Positions 14,783-23,959 of a stretch of 50,170 bases of DNA are shown piece after piece. The notes beneath the pieces were generated by a model. It did not search any database. It saw only the letters and a list, made by a program, of their open reading frames with translations, and was not told the DNA's origin. The first letter of the stretch is position 1. Each line of letters opens with the position of its first letter. The position numbers and the translations under genes were made by a program. This DNA comes from a virus. The DNA is taken from positions 1-50,170 of the IMG/VR virus record IMGVR_UViG_3300032322_002433; one strand, 5' to 3'.

Positions 14783-16233
14783 CCTTTGATATTATTATTC
14801 TTACCGGAATATCGGGATTCGAATTTCAAAGAGCCATCGGAGCTTATCGAATAGCTGCCCACTTAAGACAACACGGTTATTCTGTTCAGGTTATCGACTT
14901 CATAGACTATTTTGATCTCGACGAATTAGCAAACATCTTAGATCAAGTCACAGGAAGCAATACATTAGCTTTATGTGTGAGCACTAGTTTTTTAAAAACT
15001 GTCACAAAAGACATTATTGTAGATTCAACTTATAAGAAATTAAGACAAGTTTCTCCTGATACTCGATCTATAATTGAAACTTATCGAGATCGACATCCTT
15101 CGATAAAAATAGTTGGTGGAGGGGCTAACGTTTTTTGGTATAAGGAAGACACACTATTTGACACAGTTATAACAGGGTACGGAGAAAATGCGATTCTCGA
15201 TTACATTGATTCTTTAAAAAATAAACAAAAAAGAATCTACACAAAATATAAAAATATTAATTTGATCAACGGTGATAAAAATTTGCCTGATATTCAGCAC
15301 ATGGAACATCATTGGGCAATTAACGATTGCATCATTCCGGGAGAAACGCTGCCTATAGAAATTTCAAGAGGTTGTATTTTTAACTGTCGATTTTGTTCTT
15401 ATCCCCTTAATGGAAAAAAGAAATTTGATTATCTACGAGATCCTTTGTATATAAAAGACGAAATGATTAGAAATTACGAGCTCTTCAGCACCACAAATTA
15501 TATGTTCAGTGACGATACTTTTAATGATAGTACATACAAATTAGAACAGTTACATAAAGTTTTTACATCGTTGCCTTTTAAAATAAAATTTGTGTCTTAC
15601 CTGAGATTAGATTTATTGTATGCTCATCAAGAACAAATACAACTATTAAAAGAAATGGGTTTAGGATCGGCTGGTTTCGGTATAGAAAGTCTAAAACCAA
15701 AAACTGCTAAATTTATCGGTAAAGGGTTAGCAGAAGATAAGGTCAAAGATTTTTTGCCTAAACTTTATTACGATTATTGGAACGAAGAAATATCAGTAAT
15801 TTGCTCTTTTATAGTAGGGCTTCCGTACGAAACAGCAGAAGAAGTTGAAGAAAGTTTTAAATGGATACAAAGCGTAGGAATTAATTCAATATGGATGCCA
15901 TTGGCTATTACTCCTAGCAATTTTTATCTCAGCGAAATAGATAAAAATTATGAAAAATATGGATATGTTTTAGGTGAGGAAATAGGTTACTGGAAAAGTC
16001 CTTTAATGGATAGAAAAAAGGCTGAGGAAATAGCATTGAGATTTAGTAAAGAAGCTAGCTCAGTGGGAACAATCAATTCTTGGTACTTATTTTTAATGCT
16101 GAGTTACGGTCTGAATAGTTTCGAAGAACTCAAAAAATTAAAATGGTCTGAATTAGATATTAAGAAATATTCCCATAGAAAAGAACAACTAATTCAAGAA
16201 TATAAAAGATTGTTAGCAGAATCCATAAAATGA
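14779..16233 (+). CDS. B12-binding-type radical SAM protein
   Basis: The 484-residue product has an N-terminal cobalamin-binding-like Rossmann region (about 1-145: IIILTGISGFEF, YRIAAHLRQHGYSVQVIDF, IKIVGGGANVFW, DTVITGYGENAI) and a radical SAM core with C199, C203 and C206 (ISRGCIFNCRFCSYPL). GFGIESLKPKTAKFIGKG is the usual conserved block after the core, and ICSFIVGLPYET is the late barrel strand. The protein differs from the 587-residue one at 8337, so the island has two distinct B12-type enzymes. It is coupled by ATGA overlaps to the genes on both sides. Confidence 0.88.
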   Translation: MTFDIIILTGISGFEFQRAIGAYRIAAHLRQHGYSVQVIDFIDYFDLDELANILDQVTGSNTLALCVSTSFLKTVTKDIIVDSTYKKLRQVSPDTRSIIETYRDRHPSIKIVGGGANVFWYKEDTLFDTVITGYGENAILDYIDSLKNKQKRIYTKYKNINLINGDKNLPDIQHMEHHWAINDCIIPGETLPIEISRGCIFNCRFCSYPLNGKKKFDYLRDPLYIKDEMIRNYELFSTTNYMFSDDTFNDSTYKLEQLHKVFTSLPFKIKFVSYLRLDLLYAHQEQIQLLKEMGLGSAGFGIESLKPKTAKFIGKGLAEDKVKDFLPKLYYDYWNEEISVICSFIVGLPYETAEEVEESFKWIQSVGINSIWMPLAITPSNFYLSEIDKNYEKYGYVLGEEIGYWKSPLMDRKKAEEIALRFSKEASSVGTINSWYLFLMLSYGLNSFEELKKLKWSELDIKKYSHRKEQLIQEYKRLLAESIK

Positions 16234-16808
16234 TAGATACTTACAAAACTGTAGATAATTTTGACTTAGATTGGCAATATTTAAGAAACACGGCCAAGCA
16301 AGATAAAGATCATTTGCTATGGGAAAATTATCAGGATTTTGATTTAAAAACCTACGATCACATGATTGTAAACGTTAGAGACGGAACTCCTGCTGCATTT
16401 CATGGTATTTACAATAATGGTCGATGGCCTAACAATGTGGCCAGATTCTGTAACCGAGCCTATATAAACCCTCATTTCAGAAAATTAGGACAGGGGCTGG
16501 AAATAACTTACAAAAACATAAAATATGTTTTGGACAATTATGAAAACTGGGGCAAAGACATATTGTTTATTTCCCGAGGAGTTCAATACGATAATGCCGA
16601 GATTACCTGGAAAAAATTTCAAAAATTCTGTCAATTTTTAATAGAAAAAACAAACTACCATTTAATTTACGACGATAAGCTTTACCAATGTTGCCCTAAT
16701 TTATGTAAAGATTGTTTTCAATTTTGTATATGGTATGATCCAAAAAATCTCAAAAAACATCTAAATATACACAGTATTAGCATTGATCAATGGGCCCGTT
16801 TACCCTGA
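16230..16808 (+). CDS. GNAT-like protein, tentative
   Basis: This 192-residue protein has a stretch DGTPAAFHGIYNN followed by a conserved-looking ARFCNRAYINPHFRKLGQG. This resembles the beta4 strand and the R/Q-x-x-G-x-G/A acyl-CoA loop of GNAT acyltransferases, though the pyrophosphate loop is imperfect. The C-terminal part holds a Cys cluster CCPNLCKDCFQFC that could bind metal. It is the last gene of the operon from 12421 and overlaps the radical SAM gene by four bases. Acyltransfer is a guess from fold similarity; I am not sure. Confidence 0.55.
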   Translation: MIDTYKTVDNFDLDWQYLRNTAKQDKDHLLWENYQDFDLKTYDHMIVNVRDGTPAAFHGIYNNGRWPNNVARFCNRAYINPHFRKLGQGLEITYKNIKYVLDNYENWGKDILFISRGVQYDNAEITWKKFQKFCQFLIEKTNYHLIYDDKLYQCCPNLCKDCFQFCIWYDPKNLKKHLNIHSISIDQWARLP

Positions 16809-16828
16809 GCTTAGATTACTTTATCTGG

Positions 16829-16836
16829 CATAAATA
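16829..16836 (+). promoter_or_regulatory. T4-like late promoter core (CATAAATA)
   Basis: The predicted +1 is near 16842, giving a leader of about 29 bases. CAGGAG at 16856-16861 serves as a good ribosome binding site for ATG 16871. This fits a structural gene expressed late. Confidence 0.6.
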
Positions 16837-16870
16837 ATACAACAAGAGATAGCCCCAGGAGTCGATTACT

Positions 16871-18802
16871 ATGCCTTTACAAATTCGCAGAGGAACCACA
16901 GCGGAAAGAACGTCAATTAGGCCCATCATAGGCGAATTGATCTATGATACTACATTAAAACAAGTTTATGTCGGTGACAGCACAGACGGGGGAATCACCG
17001 GCACGCTCGGTGGAACCGCTGTTACAACTTTCGGAACAGAAGATGCTCAAGATGCAGTAGCCAGTGTTCTATCATCCGGAACACATACCGGTATATCATT
17101 CGTTTACGATGATGCTGCCAATAAAATTTCAGCCACAGTTGGAGGTGGTGTAGTTGTTTTAGATATCAAAGGTTCAGTATTCACAGATGATACTAGCACA
17201 GTGTTAGTAGATGGTGTCTTAGGAGCAATTAATCTCGATAATACCGTTAGAAGTAATGTAATTCCTTATGTAGATTCTACCTATGATTTAGGCAGCGCCT
17301 CTAAAAGATTCAAAGATTTATATTTGAGCGGATCTAGCCTATATGTAGGCAATGCTGTTATTACTGCTACAGGATCTGCAATTAATCTTCCTGCTGGGTC
17401 GACAGTAGGCGGAGTGTCAATCGGAGCAGGATCGGGTCTAGGAGATGGTGTAGTTTCTGGCAGTAATTACAATATCAATATTGTAGCAGATGATAGCACG
17501 GTGATGGTGAATTCAAGTACAGGTTTGATTACAGCTCCTGATGGTTTTATCGGTAATGTGATAGGAAATTTAAAAGGTGATGTTAGGGCAACAAACAGTG
17601 CAGTGGTGTTAGATTCCGGAACTAACGGTACCGATGCTGTATTTACAGGGTCAGTAACAGGTAATGTCACAGGTAATGTCACAGGTAATGTCACAGGTGA
17701 TGTCACAGGTAATGTCACTGGTAATGTCACAGGTAATGTCACAGGCGATTTAAAAGGATCAGTATTTGCTGATGATAGCACTGTATTAGTCGATGGTCCT
17801 GCTGGAGTGTTACGAGGTCAACTAATTGGTTCAGTGGCCGGTAATGTCACTGGAACAATAACTACTGATTCTATAATTAAGTCAGGTACCACTGGAGTTG
17901 GTACTATCGGTCAGTTCGCAAATAAGTGGGGTATTGTCTACTCCACCACATTTGCCGGAGACTTAACAGGTAATGTCACTGGTAATGTCACTGGTAATGT
18001 CACTGGTAATGTCACTGGTAATGTCGCTGGTAATGTCACTGGTAATGTCACTGGTGATGTGATAGGAAATTCTACAGGATTTCATTTAGGTGACGTGAGA
18101 GGTTCTGTGGTCGCAGACGACTCTACTATGTTGGTAGATGGCGTTTCTGGTAGAATTGTAGGACCTGTGACTGGAAATTCCATTACTTCTTCCGGTGCTA
18201 CCGTTCTTAACACTACATCAAAGACTGCTACATTAGCACAGATAAATTTAGAGGGCACCGGTCTGCTATTTGGTACCACAATGACTGTGTTAACGTCATT
18301 GAATAATTTTCTTACAGAATCATATAGTGCTGGCGGTGATCCTTTTGTTAATATCTATAGCGGTCATGGATCTGCAGCAGGCACAGGCGAAGTATCACTA
18401 ACACGAAGCAGAGGTACTTTGATATCTCCTTCCGCTGTTCAAAACAACGACGAATTAGGACATTTTGTCTTTACCGGTCACGACGGATCTAACTTTTCAT
18501 CATCTAGTAGAATTATATGTTATGTAGACGGTGCAGTAAGCACAGCTACTATACCGTCGAGAATTGCGTTCAGCGTCACTAACAGCACAGGAACAGAAGC
18601 TACTAAACTAACTATTAAGAGTTCGGCAGTAGAATTTGCAGTACCTCCTAAACTTCCAGTAGTTGCAAATGACACAGCTCGTACAGCGTTAGTGGCATCT
18701 CCGTCTGCAGGAATGTTAATCTTTATGCAGAGCGGAACAGCTCCAGCAGCCACAAATGTAGTTCAGGTGTATGACGGCAGTAACTGGGTTAATTTACATT
18801 AA
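16871..18802 (+). CDS. tail-fibre-like structural protein with GNVT repeats
   Basis: The 643-residue protein begins with LQIRRGTTAERTSIRPIIGELIYDT and VYVGDSTDGG, a domain found at the N-terminus of many phage fibre and tropism proteins. The middle has Gly/Thr/Val-rich repeats: two GNVT arrays (about 263-291 and 366-396), and the motif KGSVFADDSTVLVDG several times. The end is GMLIFMQSGTAPAATNVVQVYDGSNWVNLH, typical of phage fibre C-termini. It probably forms a trimeric elongated fibre or a decoration protein. It lies between two sets of radical SAM genes, unusual for a structural gene, and its end overlaps the convergent radical SAM gene by 14 bases. Confidence 0.85.
   Translation: MPLQIRRGTTAERTSIRPIIGELIYDTTLKQVYVGDSTDGGITGTLGGTAVTTFGTEDAQDAVASVLSSGTHTGISFVYDDAANKISATVGGGVVVLDIKGSVFTDDTSTVLVDGVLGAINLDNTVRSNVIPYVDSTYDLGSASKRFKDLYLSGSSLYVGNAVITATGSAINLPAGSTVGGVSIGAGSGLGDGVVSGSNYNINIVADDSTVMVNSSTGLITAPDGFIGNVIGNLKGDVRATNSAVVLDSGTNGTDAVFTGSVTGNVTGNVTGNVTGDVTGNVTGNVTGNVTGDLKGSVFADDSTVLVDGPAGVLRGQLIGSVAGNVTGTITTDSIIKSGTTGVGTIGQFANKWGIVYSTTFAGDLTGNVTGNVTGNVTGNVTGNVAGNVTGNVTGDVIGNSTGFHLGDVRGSVVADDSTMLVDGVSGRIVGPVTGNSITSSGATVLNTTSKTATLAQINLEGTGLLFGTTMTVLTSLNNFLTESYSAGGDPFVNIYSGHGSAAGTGEVSLTRSRGTLISPSAVQNNDELGHFVFTGHDGSNFSSSSRIICYVDGAVSTATIPSRIAFSVTNSTGTEATKLTIKSSAVEFAVPPKLPVVANDTARTALVASPSAGMLIFMQSGTAPAATNVVQVYDGSNWVNLH
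17660..17745 (+). repeat. 12-bp tandem array GGTAATGTCACA
   Basis: About seven copies of a 12-bp unit encode Gly-Asn-Val-Thr, with single-base variants that change Asn to Asp. The Thr codon is mostly ACA here. The repeat length keeps the reading frame, so copy-number change would alter fibre length without frameshift. Confidence 0.9.
17969..18060 (+). repeat. 12-bp tandem array GGTAATGTCACT
   Basis: A second array of about seven or eight units encodes the same tetrapeptide, but uses the Thr codon ACT (one unit has GCT, Ala). The separate codon choice shows each array expanded or was homogenised on its own. Confidence 0.9.
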
Positions 18803-19871
18803 ACACTGACATATCTTTAATAAAATAAGGCATGGTTTGTAATAGATCATGCCTTTCTTTACTTTTAGGTATGCATAGACCGCAGCCACAAAGATCGTTA
18901 GGGCATTGTATTATAGGCATTTGTTTGCTTACTAATCTGTCTCGAAGATCTGTTATCACAGACTCCCATTCTGAAGTTTTTCCTATAGAACCTCTGGTAC
19001 TGTCTAGTTTGGCCTGACAGGTTTGATGATGATATATCAATTCATTCTGTTGATCGATATGTAAAAAATACCAATTCACTGCACAACTCCATTCTTTGAA
19101 GTTTCTGTAATTAACTGATTTAGTTATTTCTTCTGTGTCACCATTGCAAACCTTAAAGCTTCTCCCACCGCAACACGGCCTGTGTAACGGCCCGACGTCG
19201 ATATTCCAAAAATCTTTAAGCCAATCTTTTTGTTCTTGAGTATATAGATGTCCCTGACTGAACGGACTGGTGGGATTTTCTCCTATTAATCTAGGAATGA
19301 AATTAACATTATTTTCTTTTAACCAATCACATAGCTCTTTACACTCATCAAAAAAATTAAAATGAAACATAACATTAACTTTCATTTTAATTCCATTGTT
19401 TTTAAATTGTATAATCCTTTCTTTTACCTGTTTTTTGAGTTTAGAATCCGCTTCAGCATGATAACTTATTGTTACGTGATCGTAGTTCTTAATTATTCCA
19501 TCTGCTATCTTAGAAGACATTGCACCATTAGTTGTAACATCTAACCAAAGATTGATATCCTTATCAAGTTTTTCTATTTTTTTAAAATTAACATATTCTG
19601 AAAATTCTAAAAAGTGTGGATTTACAGTTGGCTCGCCTCCTGTAAAACTTAAATGATATTGTTTATTGACTTTGTACTGAGATAGAAGATTGATATATTC
19701 AAAAACAAAATCTGCATTACTTTTCAAACTATCTAAACTTGCATGAGGACTAAAATTGTCGTGCCGGTGGCCGGGGCAATAACTACAATCATAATTACAT
19801 CTACGCCCCATATCCCAGGTTATTACAAATGAATCTTGGTTGACAGGTTTTATTGAAAAGAATTTAGTCAT
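18789..19871 (-). CDS. radical SAM protein with C-terminal Cys-rich domain
   Basis: The 360-residue protein has the core motif C25, C29 and C32 (GRRCNYDCSYCPGH), the GGEPT motif in LSFTGGEPTVNP, and a C-terminal Cys-rich region (RPCCGGRSFKVC, HHQTCQAK, CPNDLCGCGLC) like a twitch or SPASM domain that binds an extra Fe-S cluster. Such enzymes usually modify peptides, or act on sugars and small substrates. It is the last gene of a seven-gene minus-strand operon and overlaps the preceding gene by eight bases; its end overlaps the fibre gene. Confidence 0.88.
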   Translation of the reverse strand: MTKFFSIKPVNQDSFVITWDMGRRCNYDCSYCPGHRHDNFSPHASLDSLKSNADFVFEYINLLSQYKVNKQYHLSFTGGEPTVNPHFLEFSEYVNFKKIEKLDKDINLWLDVTTNGAMSSKIADGIIKNYDHVTISYHAEADSKLKKQVKERIIQFKNNGIKMKVNVMFHFNFFDECKELCDWLKENNVNFIPRLIGENPTSPFSQGHLYTQEQKDWLKDFWNIDVGPLHRPCCGGRSFKVCNGDTEEITKSVNYRNFKEWSCAVNWYFLHIDQQNELIYHHQTCQAKLDSTRGSIGKTSEWESVITDLRDRLVSKQMPIIQCPNDLCGCGLCIPKSKERHDLLQTMPYFIKDMSVFNVN

Positions 19872-20964
19872 TGTTTACTCTAAGTATAAATTGATCTTTT
19901 GGTTTTGAAAATCCAGTCTTTCCACACACCCGAGCACAGGTGTATAATTTTTTCGAAGACCAATATTCTTCCCAGATACGTTGCCATCTATCATCGTTTA
20001 TAATTTCTTTTATAGAATATTTTAAAGCTGACAATCTTTCTATACCACCCAATGCATTTGTTAAATCGTAGTATTGTTCTAAAGTTTTATCATAAAAATT
20101 ATTAACATAAGTCTGTACAATATCTAAATGGGTATTCTTTGGTGAATAATTATAGGGTGCCGAAGCTAGAAAACAGCAAGGAAATACGTTCTTATGAGCA
20201 TCGATGTAGATTTCTTTTGCATCTAAAACATAACAATTTATTTCGCTTTGCTTTAAAATTTTTTCGTAATTAATTATACTATCTGCATTTATTAAAGAAA
20301 CTTTATTATCAGTTGGAGGTTCGAGATAATAAATGGTATCTCCTTTTTCATCGACTACATTAAATCGATCGCTGCCGACGAATCTGGTTGTATTTTTTAC
20401 TGTGAATCTTTTGAATCCTATTTTTTTACTGCGCAGTTCTGCTTCCGATGCTTGATGTTCATTGTGTTTAAATTTAATAAATGCCCAGTCGGCGATTCCG
20501 CCTTCCTCAATGAATGCTCTAGCATTGTTTATAACGTTCTCGTAGGTTGTTCCTATTCTATATATGTGATGAGTATCTTCTAACCCGTCAATGGCAAAGA
20601 CAACTGTATGATTTATAGGTAGGCAATGAAACAATTCCTTCCACCAAGAAGTTGTTCTAGCCCCACCATTTGTATGAATTCTTACTTCAATGTTCGGCGC
20701 ATTATCTTTAATAAATGAACACATACGAAGCAGATCATTGTTCATTATAGGATCACCAAAATTACCACAAAAATACACTAATCGTATCTGTGATAATGTT
20801 TCTGAATCAAATATTTTTTCAAAATCGTCAAATGTCCAATCGGCAATTTTTAAATTTTCATTGGTCATGCCTCCGTGATACTTGCGAGGACACATTGGAC
20901 AAGATGCCTGACATCTATTACTGATTTCTAAATGCACTGTGTTGAGTTCTTTAAATTGAAACAT
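19864..20964 (-). CDS. radical SAM protein with SPASM-like region
   Basis: The 366-residue protein has C18, C22 and C25 (SNRCQASCPMCPRK), then FCGNFGDPIMN in the place of GGEP, and VFAIDGLEDTHHIYRIGTTYE, a block typical of SPASM-type radical SAM proteins. The C-terminal Cys residues (ESCY-like CYVLDAKEIYID, FPCCFLAS, CARVCGK) probably hold one or two auxiliary clusters. The GDP in place of GEP is a usual variant in this subgroup. It overlaps its neighbours by 8 and 14 bases. The substrate is unknown. Confidence 0.86.
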   Translation of the reverse strand: MFQFKELNTVHLEISNRCQASCPMCPRKYHGGMTNENLKIADWTFDDFEKIFDSETLSQIRLVYFCGNFGDPIMNNDLLRMCSFIKDNAPNIEVRIHTNGGARTTSWWKELFHCLPINHTVVFAIDGLEDTHHIYRIGTTYENVINNARAFIEEGGIADWAFIKFKHNEHQASEAELRSKKIGFKRFTVKNTTRFVGSDRFNVVDEKGDTIYYLEPPTDNKVSLINADSIINYEKILKQSEINCYVLDAKEIYIDAHKNVFPCCFLASAPYNYSPKNTHLDIVQTYVNNFYDKTLEQYYDLTNALGGIERLSALKYSIKEIINDDRWQRIWEEYWSSKKLYTCARVCGKTGFSKPKDQFILRVNND

Positions 20965-21550
20965 AGCCTATGATCATGAATCTTTTATATAGAGAAAGAT
21001 CTAATTCTCCAGAATATAATATATAATTTAAACCGCTTTGTTGTTTAAATTCTTCAAGGTTATTAGATATTCTTACGTGTTCAGCAATATTGTAATTATT
21101 ACTTTGTAACACTATCAATGAACTATCAGGAATGTTCGCCAACCATAAATCGTGTTGCTCTTGGGTGATATGTTCACAACTCGTATTGATAACAACATCA
21201 GCTTGACTTTTTTCGTTACACATATCAGCAGTCACAGCATTAAATCGACCTTGCATCTCTTCTTTTTTATTCATAGTTGCTGCGATAGATTCGCAGGAAG
21301 GATCAATGTCAATACTACGAATAGTAGTAACTGGTATATCGCTTTGAAATAACATACTGGCTAGAACCCCTACCCAGCCGCCGTAGATATCAAAACTGCT
21401 TTCGAAATGTACATAATTTTTAAGATGATCTATCAACCACTCTTTGCTGTTCATCTGGCCTTGCCAAAAAGCATCAAGGGTTCTTTTTGGATCCGAGCTT
21501 TCTCTTATAGCACACATCCAATAGTGTAAATGTTCTGTATCAATTTTCAT
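20951..21550 (-). CDS. SAM-dependent methyltransferase, class I
   Basis: In this 199-residue protein motif I is FDIYGGWVGVLA at 53-64, followed by IRSIDIDPSCESIA with the acidic ribose contact at D81-D83, FNAVTADMCN as motif III, and DVVINTSCEHITQEQHDLW as the motif IV region. It is shorter than the tandem methyltransferases at 4389 and 5149 and not closely related. It is embedded by 11- and 14-base overlaps between two radical SAM genes, which ties its role to theirs. The substrate cannot be read from sequence. Confidence 0.82.
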   Translation of the reverse strand: MKIDTEHLHYWMCAIRESSDPKRTLDAFWQGQMNSKEWLIDHLKNYVHFESSFDIYGGWVGVLASMLFQSDIPVTTIRSIDIDPSCESIAATMNKKEEMQGRFNAVTADMCNEKSQADVVINTSCEHITQEQHDLWLANIPDSSLIVLQSNNYNIAEHVRISNNLEEFKQQSGLNYILYSGELDLSLYKRFMIIGYVSI

Positions 21551-22571
21551 ATATAGGTATAATTTTTTTCGGAGCTTCTTTCCATTTTGTTAATACAGCT
21601 TCTCCGGCACAAGAACATATATTCCTTTCACAAACTACTGGCTGTAATACAGGATTAAATTTCTCTGGAAGATCAGGATCATTGATGTTAAAGTAATTGT
21701 CAATGCCATATAGTTTGGCTTTACAGGTTCCTGTAATCTCTCCTTTTCTATTAATAGAAATCCAATTAATTCCAATAGTACATTTCCAACCGAGAAATTT
21801 GTTTAATTTTCTTAAAATAAAATATTGATCAGTTCTTGTTTTTTCTTTTGTACCGTCGTCGAAAATTGCCGTGTATGTAGGCAACATAGCAAATTCGATA
21901 AAATATTTTATAATATGCTTCAACGAGGGTAGTCGTTTACGAGTAGTTTTTAAGTATTTTAATTGTTCTTCATCATAATCTACAACACCATCGATGTTTA
22001 TTGGCTTAGCCATTACCGTAAACTTTTTCTTCGTTGAAGTGAGTTTATCAATCATTGACCGACATTTGTCCCAAGCATCACGATCCATTAATACCGTTGT
22101 GATTACCAAAACATTTTTATCTAATAAAATTTCAGCTACTTGTTGAACATGGTCCAAGTCTACTCTTTCGTGATGAACACTTATACTAACCATACTAAAA
22201 TAGTGACCATATTCTTTCCACCATCTAACGGTCCTAGAACCGTTAGTTTGTACAGTGATATTGAGTTTTTTCTTTTTTCTATCAAACTTAGTATTTTCAA
22301 TAAGATACTGTGTTAGTTCTCCCAGATGCTTCCACAATGTAGGTTCGCCACCTAGATAATTTAATTGAATGCTATCAATGTCGTTTTCAAAATAAAACTC
22401 TATTATCCTGGATAAATTTTTCTTCACTATGTTTAGTTCTGGCCAAGGAGAGTCTCCGTCATTACATCCTGGAAAACAATACCAACATTTGTAATTACAA
22501 ATATTGCTGAGCTCGTACTGAATTTTTAAAGTCTTTGATCCGCTGTTTTTTATTTCTATTAGCTGTTTCAT
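21540..22571 (-). CDS. radical SAM protein
   Basis: The 343-residue protein has the cluster motif C25, C29 and C32 (SNICNYKCWYCFPGC), YLGGEPTLW as the GGE motif and VSISVHHERVDLDH as a conserved barrel block. The C-terminus holds WKCTIGINW, GTCKAKLYG and CERNICSC, which may bind an auxiliary cluster. It shows the same general order as the proteins at 18789 and 24563, and these probably descend from one ancestor by duplication. The gene overlaps the next by 11 bases and the previous by four. Confidence 0.87.
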   Translation of the reverse strand: MKQLIEIKNSGSKTLKIQYELSNICNYKCWYCFPGCNDGDSPWPELNIVKKNLSRIIEFYFENDIDSIQLNYLGGEPTLWKHLGELTQYLIENTKFDRKKKKLNITVQTNGSRTVRWWKEYGHYFSMVSISVHHERVDLDHVQQVAEILLDKNVLVITTVLMDRDAWDKCRSMIDKLTSTKKKFTVMAKPINIDGVVDYDEEQLKYLKTTRKRLPSLKHIIKYFIEFAMLPTYTAIFDDGTKEKTRTDQYFILRKLNKFLGWKCTIGINWISINRKGEITGTCKAKLYGIDNYFNINDPDLPEKFNPVLQPVVCERNICSCAGEAVLTKWKEAPKKIIPIYEN

Positions 22572-23959
22572 AGCAAATGACCCAATTCTGGAAAAATTCT
22601 TTTAGCGTCTGTATTACGAATCGAGTCTAAATTTTTAACATATTCTTTAAAGTCTGGAACTAGATGACTATGATCTTCTGCTTCTACAAACTTTAGAATA
22701 CTTTCCCAACGATTCCATCCATTAGGGTTATGTTTCCAGAAGTCATCATCCTGGCGATAGTTATCCCATAACCACTGTTTAAATTCTATAAAATCTTTTC
22801 GTAATTGTTCTTTATCGGCTTTAGGGAGAATACGTGCAGAGAGAAAAGTAGGAATATACAACATATGCATATTCAGTATCCCACCTCCTGCTTCAATATC
22901 AAACACTTCGAATAAATTTATCTTCTTAAATTTTTTCAATATCTTCCATTTAGCAAAATCTATAATATGTTTGATATTGAATATTTGAACTGCACAGGCA
23001 ATACCTACTTTGATATTATCTGGAGTATTATCTAATTTCATTAGAGCAGATTCGGTTTCCTGCCAACTTACCGGATATCTAATATAATGATTTCGATCTT
23101 CAAGAGCATCTATGCTAAATGCGAATCTAACTTCTTTGAATTTTGACCAAATGTTAATAATATTATCATCTACTAACACGCCGTTTGAATTGTATCGAAC
23201 TGTGATATTGTCGGCATATCCTCGACGAATGATCTCTTCTAAAAAATTCTTGTGTTCTTTAATCATTAAAGGTTCGCCACCTGCAAAATACAGTTGACGA
23301 ATGTTAGGAATTTGATCGAATATTTCTTTCCATAGTTCTGGTTTTTCGTACCAATAATTGTCAAACGAATTCTTATCCCAAGACATCTGATGCAAAACGA
23401 TCTTACTCTCTGTAGATTTTATCAATTGATCGTGATCTTGTACCCATCTACTACTGTCGTGTGGACTGCACATAACGCACTTTAAATTACAAGTGTGACC
23501 TAATCGTAGATCTAGGTATCTGATTATAGGCGGAACCTCTCCATCCCGGGTTGTTTCTTTTACTAATTGATCTATTTCTAATTTTTCTTCACTCCAATAA
23601 TATGTTTCCCAAATCCTTTTGCTGACAATACCTTTAGATTCTTCTTCGAAGCATTTAAAACAGCTCGATGGAATATTACCATCCAGCATGGTAGTTCTAA
23701 CTGTTCGCATGTACTGGTTGTTCCATGCACTCTGCAGAGTCTCTTTACCAAAGTTTGCAGCAATTCCATCTTCTTTCTTTACTAGGCCTGCATCCATGAT
23801 ACCGTTAGTGGCCTGACTGGCATTAGATCCACAGCACAATCTTGCATCGCCATTAGGACGAGTAGCTACGTGAATCCACGGAAGGACGCAGAAAGTCTTA
23901 GTGCCTGTTTTCTGTTCTACAATTTCTATAAACTTTTTAACTTTTTCAGACACGACCAA
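22568..23959 (-). CDS. twitch-domain radical SAM protein
   Basis: The 463-residue product has an N-terminal Cys-containing block (FCVLPWIHVATRPNGDARLCC, residues 23-43) and IPSSCFKCFEEE (96-107), followed by the radical SAM core C157, C161 and C164 (LGHTCNLKCVMCSPHDSS) and YFAGGEPLMIKEH. This N-terminal arrangement is what annotation pipelines call twitch-domain radical SAM proteins, common in marine phages. It is the longest member of the minus-strand operon. Function is unknown; the extra Cys residues suggest auxiliary Fe-S clusters. Confidence 0.88.
   Translation of the reverse strand: MVVSEKVKKFIEIVEQKTGTKTFCVLPWIHVATRPNGDARLCCGSNASQATNGIMDAGLVKKEDGIAANFGKETLQSAWNNQYMRTVRTTMLDGNIPSSCFKCFEEESKGIVSKRIWETYYWSEEKLEIDQLVKETTRDGEVPPIIRYLDLRLGHTCNLKCVMCSPHDSSRWVQDHDQLIKSTESKIVLHQMSWDKNSFDNYWYEKPELWKEIFDQIPNIRQLYFAGGEPLMIKEHKNFLEEIIRRGYADNITVRYNSNGVLVDDNIINIWSKFKEVRFAFSIDALEDRNHYIRYPVSWQETESALMKLDNTPDNIKVGIACAVQIFNIKHIIDFAKWKILKKFKKINLFEVFDIEAGGGILNMHMLYIPTFLSARILPKADKEQLRKDFIEFKQWLWDNYRQDDDFWKHNPNGWNRWESILKFVEAEDHSHLVPDFKEYVKNLDSIRNTDAKRIFPELGHLL

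Noticed and set aside
17467-17781. Minus-strand 104-codon frame made of VTLP repeats
   Set aside because: It is the antisense of the GNVT arrays in the fibre gene and exists only because the 12-bp repeat is open in several frames.
17660-18060. CRISPR-like repeat array
   Set aside because: Units are 12 bp and contiguous, with no spacers, and they are coding and in frame.
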